Assembly (NCBI RefSeq): GCF_010389155.1
Contig: NC_057763.1
Location: 41,460,645-41,524,644, forward strand
Direction: 5' to 3'
DNA from: Erigeron canadensis
Lineage: Eukaryota; Streptophyta; Magnoliopsida; Asterales; Asteraceae
DNA: 64,000 nt
Shown here: positions 23,693-36,750 of the stretch, one piece after another
Position numbering within the stretch: the first letter of the stretch is position 1
How the letters are laid out: each line of letters begins with the position of its first letter
Notes under the pieces: model-generated
What the model was told of the DNA's origin: nothing
Databases searched by the model: none
The model's input: the letters and a program-made list of their open reading frames with translations, nothing else
Program-made: the position numbers and the translations under genes

Positions 23693-26190
23693 ACTAACCA
23701 TGTAACCTTTTTAATCTACTAACCTGGTGTGCTTGTCGACCAGCTCATCTCATCATATGGAAAATATTGAAAATAACATTAACTACACCAAAACATAGGA
23801 AAATTAAGTACAACAGTAATCTCACAAAACTGGTGTTTGTCGACTTATCGACTTTCGTACTCACCGCAGCCAGCCACTCAATAGTCTTCCTTGCATCACC
23901 GTTTTGGAATCATTACTCTCTCTTGCATCGCCGTTAATAGTCGTTTTCCCACAAGTCCCTTGCTTACCCCCCTGCATGCCATAAAATACACAATTCCAAT
24001 TGCAATTCCAGTCCATTATATGCCAACCAAACACATGGACCATTATATGCCAACCAAACACATGGACTGAACAAAGTCATACCTGTGGATTGACCTCACA
24101 TTATTTGTCATTTAATTTTAACATCGCACTACTCTGCCCTCTTTTTACTCTAACGGACTCATTGGCGAGCACTCTCTAAAGATGAGCAAGAAGTTCTTTA
24201 GCTTGACAACACACCAGGGCCCATTTCTTTATCTTCAATTGTTGACCCATCGTCTTCTTGGCGTGAAGAGTCATAACCGGTTCTTGAAAAGTAAATAATC
24301 TAGTTGGATAACAAAAACATATAGCATATACAATCGAACCATAGTATATTGATTATAGAAAAGCTACTCACTTGAGAATCTACAGTCAAATTGAGCTTCA
24401 TTTCTAGTTTCTCTTTTCGAAGCTGCAATCTCTTTTTGAAGTTTCATATTCTCTCATCCACATACAAGCATTTCTTTGAGCATCATTGAACACCTAAAAA
24501 ACATATAATCAAACAAATGACACTCAAATCACCAAACTTAATAAATCCGCATTTTGTCAAACAAATCTGAAATATTCATCCTTCTAAAAGTAGTAGTTCC
24601 CTGGTAGTTAATAACTTTCATGTTTCAACAAACCTTGTTGACTGTTGTGTTCTGTCTGCAAACAACATTTGCAGTTCCAATATCACCCCTGGTTCAGAAC
24701 TTCACACCTTCCTTAGTGACAGAGATAACAACTACAAACAACAAACAATAACATTAGAATCTATATTGAAAACTTATAAACCGCCCATTTTCATTTATAA
24801 ACTCATTTATTTGAGAATAATATATTGAAAACTTACTAATCTCAAAGCAACCTTCAAGCTTGGTGAGGTATATTTTAACATCATCCCGAACCAGAACTTC
24901 AATGACCCACTCAACCTCACAAAAATTACACACAACATTAGTGAAGAGGCTCAACCATAAATTCTGTCCAATTTTTAATTCTGTCCAATATGAAGTTTAT
25001 GATGCATCTAACACAACCCACAACTTTATAATTGCAAAAAATAAATTTAAAAGTCACAAACCTCATCTCTTAATGTGCATCAGACCTTGTACTCTTCACA
25101 TTCTATATGCAATCTACAACCTTTCACAAGAATTAACATAACCATCCAAGTAAAATTTACTTGGTTAAACCACAATCCCTAAGCAGCCATCCATCAAGTT
25201 CATCCTCCAACTTGTGAACTAATTGAAACTTGGAAATTCTGACACAAAAATCCATGTCCTTTAAACCTGCAAAATAAAAGAAGTATAAACAAAATTTAAA
25301 TCTTTTAAAAATAAAAATTAAAAGCCAGATGTCTAATAAATAAATATAAACTTAAAAAAATGGTAACCCACATATCTATAAACGGTAATTATCGATGATG
25401 ATCCAAACCCAGAACTAATATATATACATATATACAAAAACCAAATCATAACACTCAAATCTATACAAAACCGTATTAGATCTATACATATATATACATA
25501 AACAAACCTGCATATCCTTTTGAGTTCACAAAGATAGATCTCCATCCACCGATTGCTGCATATTTTGATTATGATTTATGAATCTGTTTTTTAGTGTAAG
25601 GAGAGAGATAAAAAATTATTTAGAAATATGAAAATGTATTATCTGATAGATAGATAGTGTTCTCTTTCTCTCTCCATTCTCCCCTACTCCTCTTTCTTTC
25701 CGCATTCTCTCTCTTCTGTGTCAGAAGTTCACTATCCCGCCCATTTTCATCTTCAATTTCAAAAATCAATCCCCCTTATATCCCGCCCAATCCACCTCCA
25801 ACACACACTACTTACACCTCAAAAAACACACGAAAATCATCGGCCTTGACGTCATAGATCCGATGTGGCGAGGTTGTGAGCTTGACAACTAAGCTTTTTT
25901 TAAAATCTTCCTCACCCTTCTTTAGTATGAAAAGGGAGATTTTTGACCTTTTTGAAGAAGTTGCTGCTATATCAGGATTCAGGACAACATGGATCATATT
26001 AGTCTTCATCACTATCCAACTTGTTAACCATCACAATTACAACCTATGTGTGAACAGAAAGGATCCCATACCATGTTCATTCTAATAAGTATTCTCACCC
26101 AACCCTGCTACTGATGAAAATGATGCTATAATACAAGCTTTACTGGAATTCTCGGCATAGATCAAATTCCCCAACAATAACGACTAACGA
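23693..26190. other. Unresolved region with exon-like pieces
   Basis: No complete gene is visible. The minus strand has short open stretches near 24480-24370 (a lysine- and glutamate-rich, coiled-coil-like peptide) and elsewhere, which may be further captured exons. 25655-25720 is strongly pyrimidine-rich (CTCTCTTTCTCTCTCC-like), as plant promoters and 5' UTRs can be, and a TGACGTCA word occurs at about 25847. A 30 bp direct repeat with CACATGGAC lies at about 24000-24065. Confidence 0.35.
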
Positions 26191-27686
26191 ATGAAGAACA
26201 ACATCATCAAGGCCATCCATTTTAGTATCCTGACCTTATTGTGCAGTTGGTATGCTAGCACAACTCAACATGAAAACAAGAGTTTTGAACAAGCAAAGTA
26301 TTACACTGCACATGATGGATTAACAAAGAAAGGAATCTCCATAAATTTGGAACTAACAAACTACTGTGAAGAAAAAAGGGAAAGATTTGTGTTATATTCC
26401 AAGAAGCGTTTGAAAAGAATGAGACGCCATGGGTGATTTAATGCGAATATCAGGATCACCCAGAATGCATCAAGGAGTAGCTGATTCAGCAAAATGTGTC
26501 CTCTTTATAGTATATACAGTAAGACAGAGGATTAAAAAACCCTTTCATGCAGGCAGTTTATTTCTCAATAATTGTTAAATTGTTGAGAACTCAACTCTAT
26601 GGTCTATTTTTAAAGTTTTTTCATTTACCAAACCTGTCAGAAAAGCAAAATTTAATTTTCTTTCCGCATAAACTCGTTTTGATATATTACAGAAACTGCA
26701 TGTGCCACTCATTTAGTAGTCTTTATTCTCTAGTTAAACAAAAAAGAAAGTAAGTTGGTGCCAGGCTTTGAAGAGATAACTGGTAAATGTATGATAAGCT
26801 ATGTATATATGTAAGATGAATCCATAAAACTAAATTAAGTAAAAACTACTAATACATATTCATTCTCAAAAGCAACAAGCAATGTATAAACTACTAATAC
26901 AGTATAAGCTGTGGTATCACTTCAATTCCCAATGTGGACACATACATAATTACATATTTCTACATGTGTGCAACAACGAAACCAATAAAGCTGCAACTAC
27001 AGATGTTTAGCTTGTATGCTAGTTCTTGCAACATGAAAGAATAATATAAAATTGAGGTTCTGTACGGATTATGTTGATACCCAAGAACTTCTGAAGTAGT
27101 ATTTGATTAAACATGACTAAAAATTGCTCAGGTTTTGCGATTTACTTCTATACATCATATGGGTAAAATGTTTTTGAAACAGATGAAGCAAACCTACATC
27201 TGAGTTAGTGTTAATGAATGATTCTCAAACTGATTCACAAAATTGATACTTGATTACAAAGGTAGGTATAAATGTGTCTAACAAACTCTAACCTCAAAAA
27301 GTCTTGTCAAGATTGGAATAAGGATCCCGCGTCTCTCATGTTGCTAAAAAACTTCAAATCAGCAAACTGCTATGGCAAACTGCACCTTCATCGCTGAATC
27401 GGAAGAAACAAGTTCATTACGCAAATGACCAACAAAAAACAAAATACAGACATGTTATTACTTCACAAGTAGAAAACGTCATACCTGTATACATTATGTG
27501 CTTCAAGATACCTCAGCGAAGCAGAATAAGCTTTCAGCCAGATCTGGTTTGACTAGCCCCTCCAGTTTATGGGCCTCATACTTCTCATAACACGAACCCA
27601 AAAAAAAAAAAATTGTTTCTCCTTAAATGACGGTTCTCTCCTTGAAGATACCAAACAGATCTTATTGGAAGTGCATTTATCAAAAT
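26191..27686. other. Intergenic; right part likely PPR 3' UTR
   Basis: No recognisable gene. The 81-codon ORF at 26191 lacks family features. Sequence just left of 27687 lies downstream of the PPR stop on the minus strand. Donor- and acceptor-like signals near 27485 and 27390 could mark a 3' UTR intron, but this is not certain. Confidence 0.4.
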
Positions 27687-30431
27687 TCATAATTTCGTGT
27701 CTAACAAGAGTTTAGCACTAATATGGTCGTCCAATGTTTCAGATGTATGTGGATTCAAATGACAACCCTTCTCCTCCATGACATCAACGAGCTCGGAGCA
27801 CTCATTAACCAACCCTTGTTTCAACATGCCATCAAGAAAAATCTTCCAAGCAACTTCATCCGAATTATACCCCTCAAGTAGACTACAAAAGACTTCTTTG
27901 CCTTCTTCATGCTTTCCTTCATTATATAAACCACAAATAAGCAACTTGTACGAGTCAAGATGCGGTAAAATCCTATTATCAACCATAGTATTAAGTAACT
28001 CCAATGCTTGGTCAAACATTTGCAAGTAACACGAAGAATTTACTAAAGAGGTGTATATATGTTCACTCGGAATGAGCCCAATAGTTAGCATCTCACTTAC
28101 CAGCCTACAGGCTTCTTCAAGCCTCCCTTCTCTACACAGACCAACAGTTATTGCTTCAAAGGTCTTAACATTTGGTCCACATCCTCTTTTACTCATTTCA
28201 GAAAACAACTCCATAGCAGTCTCTAAATCCATCACTTTCCACACATTACTGATATTGAGATCAAAACCTTGAAACTTGAGGTTGTTTCTTTGTTGTGAGA
28301 TTAAGAGATTCTTCACTATCACGGCATATGTATGGTAGGAAGGTTCACATTGCGCGTTGATCATACATTTTAAAAAATCAAATGCAGACTTTATCTTACC
28401 GGCACGTCCATATGTATCAATGAAAACAGTATATGTTGCTGTATCCGGTTCCACGCCTTTTTCCAGCATTTCATACATCATAGCTTCTGCTTCTTTTACC
28501 ATTCCTTGACTGCAATATGCAAGGATAAATGAAGTGTATGTACAGACATCAGGTTTCAATCCAAAAGAACTCACTTGAATGAATAGCTTACGAGCATCAA
28601 CGAAGTCAAATCTCTTTAGTAAACTCTCAATGAAAATAGTATATGTGGTGATTTCAGGTTCAAAGCCGATCTTTATCATCTTCCCCGTTATAATAAACGC
28701 CTCTTGAATCCTATCTTCTTTACACAAGCCATGAATGAGCACATTATATGTCCAAGAATTTGGTAAGCACTCGTTAATAAGCATTTCACTAATAAGCATT
28801 TCACTGAATAGAGTCATCCCAATATCAGTTTTACCGATTTGGAAATATCCGCCTATCAGAGTCGTATAGATTACTTCATTAACTTTTATGCCCTTCAACT
28901 TGAGAGAATTCAACAATTCATGAGCTTCTTCAGCACTGCCTCGTCTGCATAAAGCCTCTACAATGGAACTATAGGTCCACTCATCAGGAACAACACCATT
29001 CTCTTTCATCAGACTGATCAACCTAAAAGCATTATCAACGTCATCATGTTTACATTGACCATTAATTAGCAAATTGTAAGTCAAAACAGTTGGTGATAGT
29101 TTCATCTTAATCATCTTATCAAGTAAAACCAAAGCTTTGTGAACGTCATTGCTTTTACAGTACCCACCTATTAACTCATTGTAAGTACGGACATTCGGTT
29201 TTAATCCTTTCTTTTCCATCTTTTCAAGCATCTCTATTGCATTCTCGAACTTTCCTTCTTTACAATACCCATCAATCAAAGCATTGTATGTCACAACCGT
29301 CCCAACCACCCTTTTCTCTTCCATCACATCTAACAATTTTCTCGCTTCATGCATCTTTCTCTCTTTACACAATCCATCAATCAAAACAGTGTATGTGTGA
29401 GCATTCGGCTCACAACCTTTCACACTCATCTCTTTAAACAAATCCCATGCTTCTGCCGTTCTATCTAACTTACTTAAAGCAGAAATCAAAACAGTAAATG
29501 TACGAACTGTCGGAAAACACTTATCATCACCCATTTGACGAAACAACTCTAACGCTTCATTAATACGCATTTCTTCACAAAGCCCATGAATTAAGGTCGT
29601 ATACGAAACCTCGTTTCTCTGACACCCTTTCTTAGGCATCACATCAAAAACCTTACACGCACTATCAACATCTTTATTCCTACAATGCCCTAAAATCAAC
29701 GACGTATAAGTATGTGTGTCAGGTTTAAGCCCAGCTTGAACAATCTTACTCACATATAAACCAGCCACATCAACTTTGCCTAACTTACAATACCCATTCA
29801 CCATAGTATTATACGTGTATATATTCGGCATAATTTCATCATCCAACATTTCTAAAAACACACATTTCATATCATCAACCATTAAGAACCTCGATAAACA
29901 CATCAACAATGTATTATAACATCTAACACTAATCTTAAAAATAATTCTATCATTACCACCAACATTCATTTTTCTCAAAAAACTCAAAACAAACCTTGCA
30001 TCCTCATCATTTTCGCAGGCTTTCAACATGGAAATACGAGTCTTTTCGGCCACATTTAGCAACTGATTCTTGACCAAGATTGTTAACAATGATGCAAAAG
30101 ATTCAACGCTTGGCTTAAAAGTGGATCTTTGTGACAAAAGATTGAAAAAGGTGAGAGCTTTTTGTGGGCTCAAATTAGGGTTATGTTTAAAAAAGCTTGT
30201 AACTTGAGATGAAGAAATTGAAGGAATAATTGTTTTGAACTTGGGGTTTTTTTCCCAATTGGGTAAAGATAAAAGGGTCAGTAAATAAGATGTGAAATCT
30301 TGGGTTTTTTTACTGTGGGGTAAAGATTGTGAAGGGGAAACAGAGGAATGGATAAAAAAAGATGTTAAAATTTTGAAGTTGCTGTTGTTTGGAGGTTTTT
30401 TGAGGACGGATGTTGATTGTATCATCATCAT
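27687..30431 (-). CDS. P-class PPR protein, At5g65560-like
   Basis: Single-exon gene for a 914-residue pentatricopeptide repeat protein. These proteins bind organellar RNA in a sequence-specific way and act in RNA stability, splicing or translation. After a ~160-residue Ser/Lys-rich N-terminus lacking acidic clusters (probably with a mitochondrial or plastid transit peptide), 35-residue repeats run almost to the C-terminus, with the usual TYN/TYT starts and G(L/Y)CK middles (TYNTMVNGYCKLGKVDVAGL, TYTVLIDGLCKERKM, TYNALIDGYCKEGKFENA). No E, DYW or SMR tail is present, so it is P-class. N-terminal LLSLPNW and C-terminal DEVAWKI...KQGLV blocks match what I recall of Arabidopsis At5g65560, which is about the same length. 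A 15 bp in-frame duplication (28775-28804) gives SEMLISEMLI and lengthens one repeat. The start is the first of three consecutive ATGs. An out-of-frame ATG four bases upstream (30435) opens an overlapping ORF. Confidence 0.93.
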   Translation of the reverse strand: MMMIQSTSVLKKPPNNSNFKILTSFFIHSSVSPSQSLPHSKKTQDFTSYLLTLLSLPNWEKNPKFKTIIPSISSSQVTSFFKHNPNLSPQKALTFFNLLSQRSTFKPSVESFASLLTILVKNQLLNVAEKTRISMLKACENDEDARFVLSFLRKMNVGGNDRIIFKISVRCYNTLLMCLSRFLMVDDMKCVFLEMLDDEIMPNIYTYNTMVNGYCKLGKVDVAGLYVSKIVQAGLKPDTHTYTSLILGHCRNKDVDSACKVFDVMPKKGCQRNEVSYTTLIHGLCEEMRINEALELFRQMGDDKCFPTVRTFTVLISALSKLDRTAEAWDLFKEMSVKGCEPNAHTYTVLIDGLCKERKMHEARKLLDVMEEKRVVGTVVTYNALIDGYCKEGKFENAIEMLEKMEKKGLKPNVRTYNELIGGYCKSNDVHKALVLLDKMIKMKLSPTVLTYNLLINGQCKHDDVDNAFRLISLMKENGVVPDEWTYSSIVEALCRRGSAEEAHELLNSLKLKGIKVNEVIYTTLIGGYFQIGKTDIGMTLFSEMLISEMLINECLPNSWTYNVLIHGLCKEDRIQEAFIITGKMIKIGFEPEITTYTIFIESLLKRFDFVDARKLFIQVSSFGLKPDVCTYTSFILAYCSQGMVKEAEAMMYEMLEKGVEPDTATYTVFIDTYGRAGKIKSAFDFLKCMINAQCEPSYHTYAVIVKNLLISQQRNNLKFQGFDLNISNVWKVMDLETAMELFSEMSKRGCGPNVKTFEAITVGLCREGRLEEACRLVSEMLTIGLIPSEHIYTSLVNSSCYLQMFDQALELLNTMVDNRILPHLDSYKLLICGLYNEGKHEEGKEVFCSLLEGYNSDEVAWKIFLDGMLKQGLVNECSELVDVMEEKGCHLNPHTSETLDDHISAKLLLDTKL

Positions 30432-33400
30432 CCATGTATGTGTTGATAATTTTTACGTCTGATTTAATGATACATATTTTTGACAGAGAATGAAATGTGG
30501 TACTGTAATTTGCAGCGCCAAGAAGAAGGAAAGGGGGATCTTGGATGTGGGCTGTGGCTTAGGGGGTGGGTATGGGCTTTGGGTTGGTTTGAGAATAAAA
30601 ACTCCACCGCAACTCGGTTTCACAGTAATTGGTTTCATAAACGCGACTTTGACAGACGTTGCTTTGTATTGGAAAATGTGAATTTACCGTTTGTATGCAT
30701 TGAGTTGAAAAGATTAATATTTTTAATTTTCAACTACAAAAATACATTATGTCTTTTACCACCAAATTCACATTTTATACAACTATTTCCATACATATTT
30801 TAAACAAAAATATGAATTTTTACCCGAAACACGACAACAACAACATCCAATCGCTATATTTTTTATACTTGATGAAAACGTTCGTGATTTTGAAAAAAGA
30901 AGCATGTATCATGACCATGTGTTTTTTCCTCCAACCGCATGATCAAATCACCAATCCATCGATGTTAGCGTTGATTCTAGGAAGAAAAAAAAAACATGAA
31001 ATAAGGACAAAGTATAGATGGACGTAACTTTTGGATCTCTAATTGCGATTGGTTTTTTCAATTGTTATGCAATACTATTTTCTATAATTTTTAATGAAAT
31101 TATATGTTTTATACGAGTATAATTGTTTATATAGTTAAAAATTGTTTATATAATTAAAAAATATTAAAAAAATAGGTTGATATATCATGATACCTTGTAA
31201 CAAAAAATGAATTTTGGGTTTGATGAGCTAAAATATTTGGCAACATGTTATTGGTGGTTGGTTTGGACTTGTGTCGATTGGTATATTATAACACCCTCCC
31301 CTTAATAATTGTTTTGGGTTAAAATTGGTGGAGAATTAAGCCGATAGCCTTATTCTAGTTAATTTTTTCAATTATTTTCTCTAAGGTTTTGCTAAATGAA
31401 CTTTTAAGAACTTTTATTAAGTTGCATTAAATAGTTAATACATTGATCATAATATTTATAGAATGAGCTTTTGATTTATAAATGTATAATTTATTATGCA
31501 TATTGTTAATTTGTAAAATATATCTTATTGTAAATTTATAAAATATTTAATGCAACTTATTATTGTTATGAACATTAGTTTTGGTAGTGGAATTTCCATT
31601 CTAGTCATGCATTCAGATTAAATGTGATAGTAATATGGTCGATCTCTACCTGATGTTTGAACCTTAGTTATCAGTTATGGCTTTTGGTATTGGGATTTCC
31701 ATTATAGTCATGCCTTCAGATTAAATGTGCTAGTAACATGGTCGATCTCTACCTAATGTTTAAACGACGTTGGTGATCAGTTATGGCTTTTGGTAGTAGG
31801 ATTTCCATTCTAGTCATGCCTTTAGATTAAATATGTTAGTAACATGGTCGATCTCTATCTGTTGAACAGACAATATCGTTGAGTCCAACGATCACTACCT
31901 CTTTTTAAAATAATGACAATGCGCATCTCAATTATAAATTTATAATGTAGTACAGTGAGTAAGTCATATATAGATGTAGATAAAATGGACCGACCCATCA
32001 TTGTCTTCGTATTTTAATTTGATATTAGTGAGGCACTAATGTAACTTTTATTATGTAATAATGGATGTGATCATTTAAGATGCTGTCATAGTCTCAGACA
32101 TCAATGTCACATATGATGGATTTAAATTAAGTCCTAAAACGTTCAGACATAGAGGTTCCCAATTGAAAACAATTAGCATTAGCATAGATGTATAACATTA
32201 TGCACAACTATTACGCTAAACTACTATACACATATGTTACTATATTGTTATATACGGCTAATGACAGTATATTATACTAACATGTTGAAATGACAATTGC
32301 AGTGTAAATATCACTTCACATATAACATGTAAAAGTTATGTCTTTCATGTTAACATTTCATGATGGGTAAATAATTGCAGTCGCAGCAAAAGAAGCAGTC
32401 TGCTGCCATAGTTTTGCATCTGAAATTCTGAAGAAATTCGCGCCACATGAATACATGCAAGATAAATTGGGGGAGTCCTCTACTTTCATACTCCTTTTCA
32501 ATTGTATGCCATCATATAATATAATCATATCAGTTATAAGACGTTTAACCCAATCTTTAATCGAAGTAACTAACATAACTAGTCAACATAAGACGGGAGA
32601 ACAAAAATGTAAACCATTCACTATTATATGCTTTATAGTGATACAATCCAAAACTCAGGACAACCGCAATACCCATTTCGATTTTGACGCATGGAACACA
32701 TACTTTTAATAAAGGAAAACCGCAAAATGTAACCTAATGAAGAGATTATCCTAATAGAATACACAAGAAACCAATATCAAGACCTTCTAAAACAGCCCTC
32801 GTAAATCACGAACTATTGGTGCACCAGAATTGGCCTTGACAGATGGAAAGTTCTTGGCATCTTGGAAAAGGTGCAAGCAACTTCGCTCGTCACAAGAAAT
32901 TTGTGGCATCAGTCACCTGTACATATGAACACCTTCTTGACTCGGTAACTAATCATAAAGCCACCTGTTCCAAATTTGCTATTTGTAATCTCTGTTTTCT
33001 AAGTGTCTCATCTCAAAAAGCCGTGTGTCAAGTAATAGGATACAACCTCATATCTTTGTTTCTCATCACGTTATACATAACTAAATTAATATGTTAGATC
33101 TTAATGATTGGAACGAATATCAAAATTTCCTTGTATAAATTGTCTCACACTTTTCACGCAATTAAAACTGGTACTCAAGTGACCTGCAATTCGATAAAGA
33201 CAAAAGGGAAAATGGTATAAGAAAATAACACTGCAGTCCAAGCAGCCAAACGAGAAATTTCACAGATAAAAGAAACGGTAAAAGGTGAAAAAATTTAACA
33301 TTAAACTGGTTGATGAAACAAAAGAAGACAACTTTTGCGAATTTCACATCCTAGTATATATTTGTTAACTATATAATAGTTTTAAGAATCCATAATAGTG

Positions 33401-33875
33401 CTATTGATAACTTTTTGTAGGGTATGCACATGAGATAACCATGAAGTTCCACAACCACTCAAGGGCTACAGCCTACAGGTCCTATGTGATCACACTGTTT
33501 TTGGTGTAGAACTTTCATCAAATTTCTATTTCAGATAACCAACTGTTTTTAGGTCAAGTGTCACTACAAAAACAATTCAACGTAGTCAAAATGACAGACT
33601 TCCAGATGCCACGTTAGGTGTTCCATCATCATTTTTACTAGTCAGTAGAAGTCAGATACATTAGAAAAAATGAAATTTAGTTACCTAAAAGAAAACATTT
33701 GAAACTTTATTTGGTTTTTCCAGGTTACCAGATACATAAACTTAAAATTAAAGGCAACATTATATGCAATAAGACGTTTAAAAGAACATCATCATTCATA
33801 AATCATAAAGAAAAACAATGGATCATGTAGTACAGCACCTGAACAAAGATGCAATCATGTTGAGTCCAGTGACCT
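30432..33875. other. Intergenic region, PPR to ataxin-10
   Basis: Apart from the repeat at 31578-31862 I see no gene. An ORF on the minus strand at 32358-32576 has a Cys/Ala-rich C-terminal part of unknown origin. The left end should contain the PPR promoter. Confidence 0.5.
31578..31862. repeat. ~104 bp repeat, three tandem copies
   Basis: Units starting TTTTGGTAGTGGAATTTCCA (31578), TTTTGGTATTGGGATTTCCA (31680) and TTTTGGTAGTAGGATTTCCA (31787) each contain an ATGGTCGATCTCTA word. After the third copy comes a TTGAGTCCAACGATCACTAC tail. A related single copy with the same order (GGTCAATCTCTACC, CTGAGTCCAATTACCACT) lies at 37590-37728 and ends in poly(A). This suggests the tail of a retroelement family. 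Confidence 0.75.
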
Positions 33876-35598
33876 TCAACCACTAGTGTTTACAAGCTTT
33901 GCACGTCGAGTTTGCTGATCCACATCTACCCGTAGCCCAAGCTCAGCCAGCTCTGGTAAATTCACCGATCCTTGTACTTCCAACTCACTAACTACTCTTT
34001 GATTATCTAAATTCCCTTCCAATAAATTCCTCACACCCCATATACCCCATTCACGCAAGAATGGGTTTTCATCATCCGTGACACATTGCTGCAACATTAA
34101 GAGAATCCCGTTTTTCTCTCTTATTTCATTTTGAACAAGCCTCCTTTTGTAAGCACAATTCCCAATTATTGCAACAATGTCACTACGAAATCCTTTATAA
34201 GGGCATAGTTTGCCTGAATATGCTGTAGAATCTTGAGACTCACCACGATTCAGTGTTTTCCTAATAACTGAGGGAGGTTCAAGGTCACGGAGAAGATCTA
34301 AAAGCATTTGGATAAGCCCTAGGGATAGTAATGAATCGATGATATCTGCATGACCATCAAATGCACAGATATCTCTCAATATGCATAGAGAATAGCCAAT
34401 AACATCAATGGCAGTAGAACCGGTGGGAAGGCCTGACTTTGGCCGTGACACACAATTAAGAACCCCCAAAGCAGTTTTCAGTATCTTGAAAACATCAAAA
34501 GCAAAAACCTTGGAAACAGTAATATGTTCTATTTGCTCGTTTATCATCTCGGATAGTGTGGTCAACAAAAACGATTGATCTTGTGTGAACGTACAGTCAA
34601 TAGGAGCATACAGCAGCTTTGAGAAGACAACACTGAAGTAAGATTTTTCAGCACAGGTTCTAGCAAGAATCAACTTCAGCCAATTTTCACCAAACCTAAC
34701 TGGTGGTACCAAAAAAATGAAAACATAAACAACAGATAAGACATTTATAAGGGTTTACAGTACAATAACTTAAAAGGTGTTACACACTTGAACAATTATC
34801 TATAGCTTAATTATCTGAAAGAGGTTTACGCAGATGACTACACGTTTTTTTTTCCCACTTCTACCAAAAATTAAACGACTACATTTACAGACTGAAGGGT
34901 ATCTGTAAAACCAGACATAATATAATATTTTGATATAATGACTTGCAGACTTATCTTTTTGTTGCAAACTAATTATTGTGCTAAGTTAATAGTAAAGTGG
35001 AAAGAAACTTACCAGCGGAAGCAGTACAGATGATTTCAACTAAAAGAGGCAAAGCATGATCTGAACACAACTGGTCAAGCAACTCGTCATTCTCTTCAAT
35101 ACAAGCATAAATAATCATACACAAAGGGTCACAAATCTCTTTTCTTCTTAGCTTTGCAATCTCAGTAAACTCTAAAGAACAAACACGATTCCAAATGACA
35201 ATTTGATGTTCCTCCCCAGCCAACGACACATTAGCCAAAACTTGCAACCCCATTCGAATGATACCATAATTTGAATCATTAACCACTACTTTAGAACCAA
35301 TTATATTTGAAATAATATCAACACCGTTTAGTTCAATAAACGAATCCTGATTTCGCAGTTCTCCTGCACATAAGTTCCTGACGAGCTTAAGAGCTAATAA
35401 AAGAGTGTCACTACAAGAAGGATACGGAGACGATTGGCAGAGGTGAAGGGTTGTAATGAGCATATTATTCGAAGCAAGATCCGACCGACCATCAGTCGTT
35501 CTAGCCAATTCGATAAGTTTCTCCAACGCTTTATCTAACGTAGAGCAATTTGCAGCAGCAAATAAAGGCTGAAGGATGCTTTCCGGTACAACATCCAT
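33876..35598 (-). CDS. ATXN10: Ataxin-10 homologue
   Basis: Two coding exons, 35598-35013 and 34699-33876, join at GCTG|GTAAG and CACCAG|TTAGG to give 469 residues, close to the Arabidopsis ataxin-10 homologue (At4g00231/MEE50, about 475). The protein is alpha-helical, armadillo-like (LLLALKLVRNLCAGE, GLQVLANVSLAGEEHQ). The C-terminal ataxin-10 domain is intact at about residues 360-455 (YKGFRSDIVAIIGNCAYKRR, then ENPFLREWGIWGVRNLLEGN). In animals ataxin-10 acts in cytokinesis and cell survival; loss of the Arabidopsis gene is linked to embryo arrest. The start chosen is ATG of MDVVPES; the frame stays open upstream to 35715, but homologues begin near here. A TTTTTGCAG acceptor at about 35664 and a donor-like CAGGTAATTA near 36031 suggest a 5' UTR intron. 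Confidence 0.92.
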
Positions 35599-35715
35599 AT
35601 CAGCAACTAACGAAAGTATACGAAAATGATAGAGATATCTTATAAAGATCACACACTTATTCAGCCTGCAAAAAGTTTTAGCAAACAGTTTTAAGGTTTC
35701 TAACAGAATAATCAC

Positions 35716-36750
35716 ACAAAAACAAATAACAAACCAAATCGGAGGCGAATCTCAGAGTGTGTCAATATGGGTGGGTTGAGCAACAGGTCAAGACAGGTTC
35801 TGGGTCAAAACAGTTGACTATCCGAATACCATTTCTAACATTAGCTTGATATAACATTTATATATAGCGACAGTACATATATGACTACATATTAGTATAA
35901 TTTTAATATTTATAACTGATTAACTAACTAAATATTCAAGAATCTTGTTCATACACAATACAATACAATTATTAATATTAATATATTACTATTTGTTATG
36001 CAAAATAAAAAGAATACTAATTTGTAATTACCTGTGATAAAGTGATGAATTCCAAATTGGGTTTTCAGGATGAAATAACTTGATGGGGAAATCGATGGAA
36101 TTAGGGGTTTTGTGAAATAGGGTTTATGACATGCGTTATTAAATATTTATTATATTATATAAAAATATAAAAAAAAAATTAATTTGCATGTTACTATTAC
36201 TATTCGTGCCTTTTTTTATTTGAAAATCTACCTAGCTGTTGTTGACCTCACATTGAAAGGATGATTTGTTTATCACCTCGGAAAATCAGTGAGATGTTTG
36301 TGAAAGCAGGTTCCTTTTTTAAATTCATTAGTAAATATTTATATATAAATAACATATCTGTAGGATAAAATTAACCAAAGACATTATATTTATATATAAA
36401 TAACATATCTGTAGGATAAAGTTAACCAAAGACATTATTTAGTTGGCTAATTAGTCCTTCTAACGTGTGACTGAAACTTTTTCTGAGACTCGAACAGAAA
36501 AAAGTTCTATTTGAAACAAGAAAAACAGCTAAAATATTATGGGGATTCGAATAAGTAGCCGGTAAAAAAATATTTTGAATGTTTTTTCTATTTATTTTTA
36601 TTATTGTTTTTGATTACATGATATTTCCATGTCATTTTCCTTTAAAAAAATTACATATCAGATCCCATTAACGTTTTCTTATATATATATAAAAAGGGCT
36701 AGTTACTTGAAATATCTATATCATATATATATATATATATATATATATTA
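35716..36750. other. Ataxin-10 upstream region
   Basis: Holds the likely ataxin-10 5' UTR exon and promoter (about 36030-36120 on the minus strand). The rest is AT-rich with no gene. Confidence 0.45.
36336..36437. repeat. 51 bp tandem duplication
   Basis: Two copies containing TAACATATCTGTAGGATAAA followed by TTAACCAAAGACATTAT, spaced 51 bp apart and almost identical. Confidence 0.85.
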
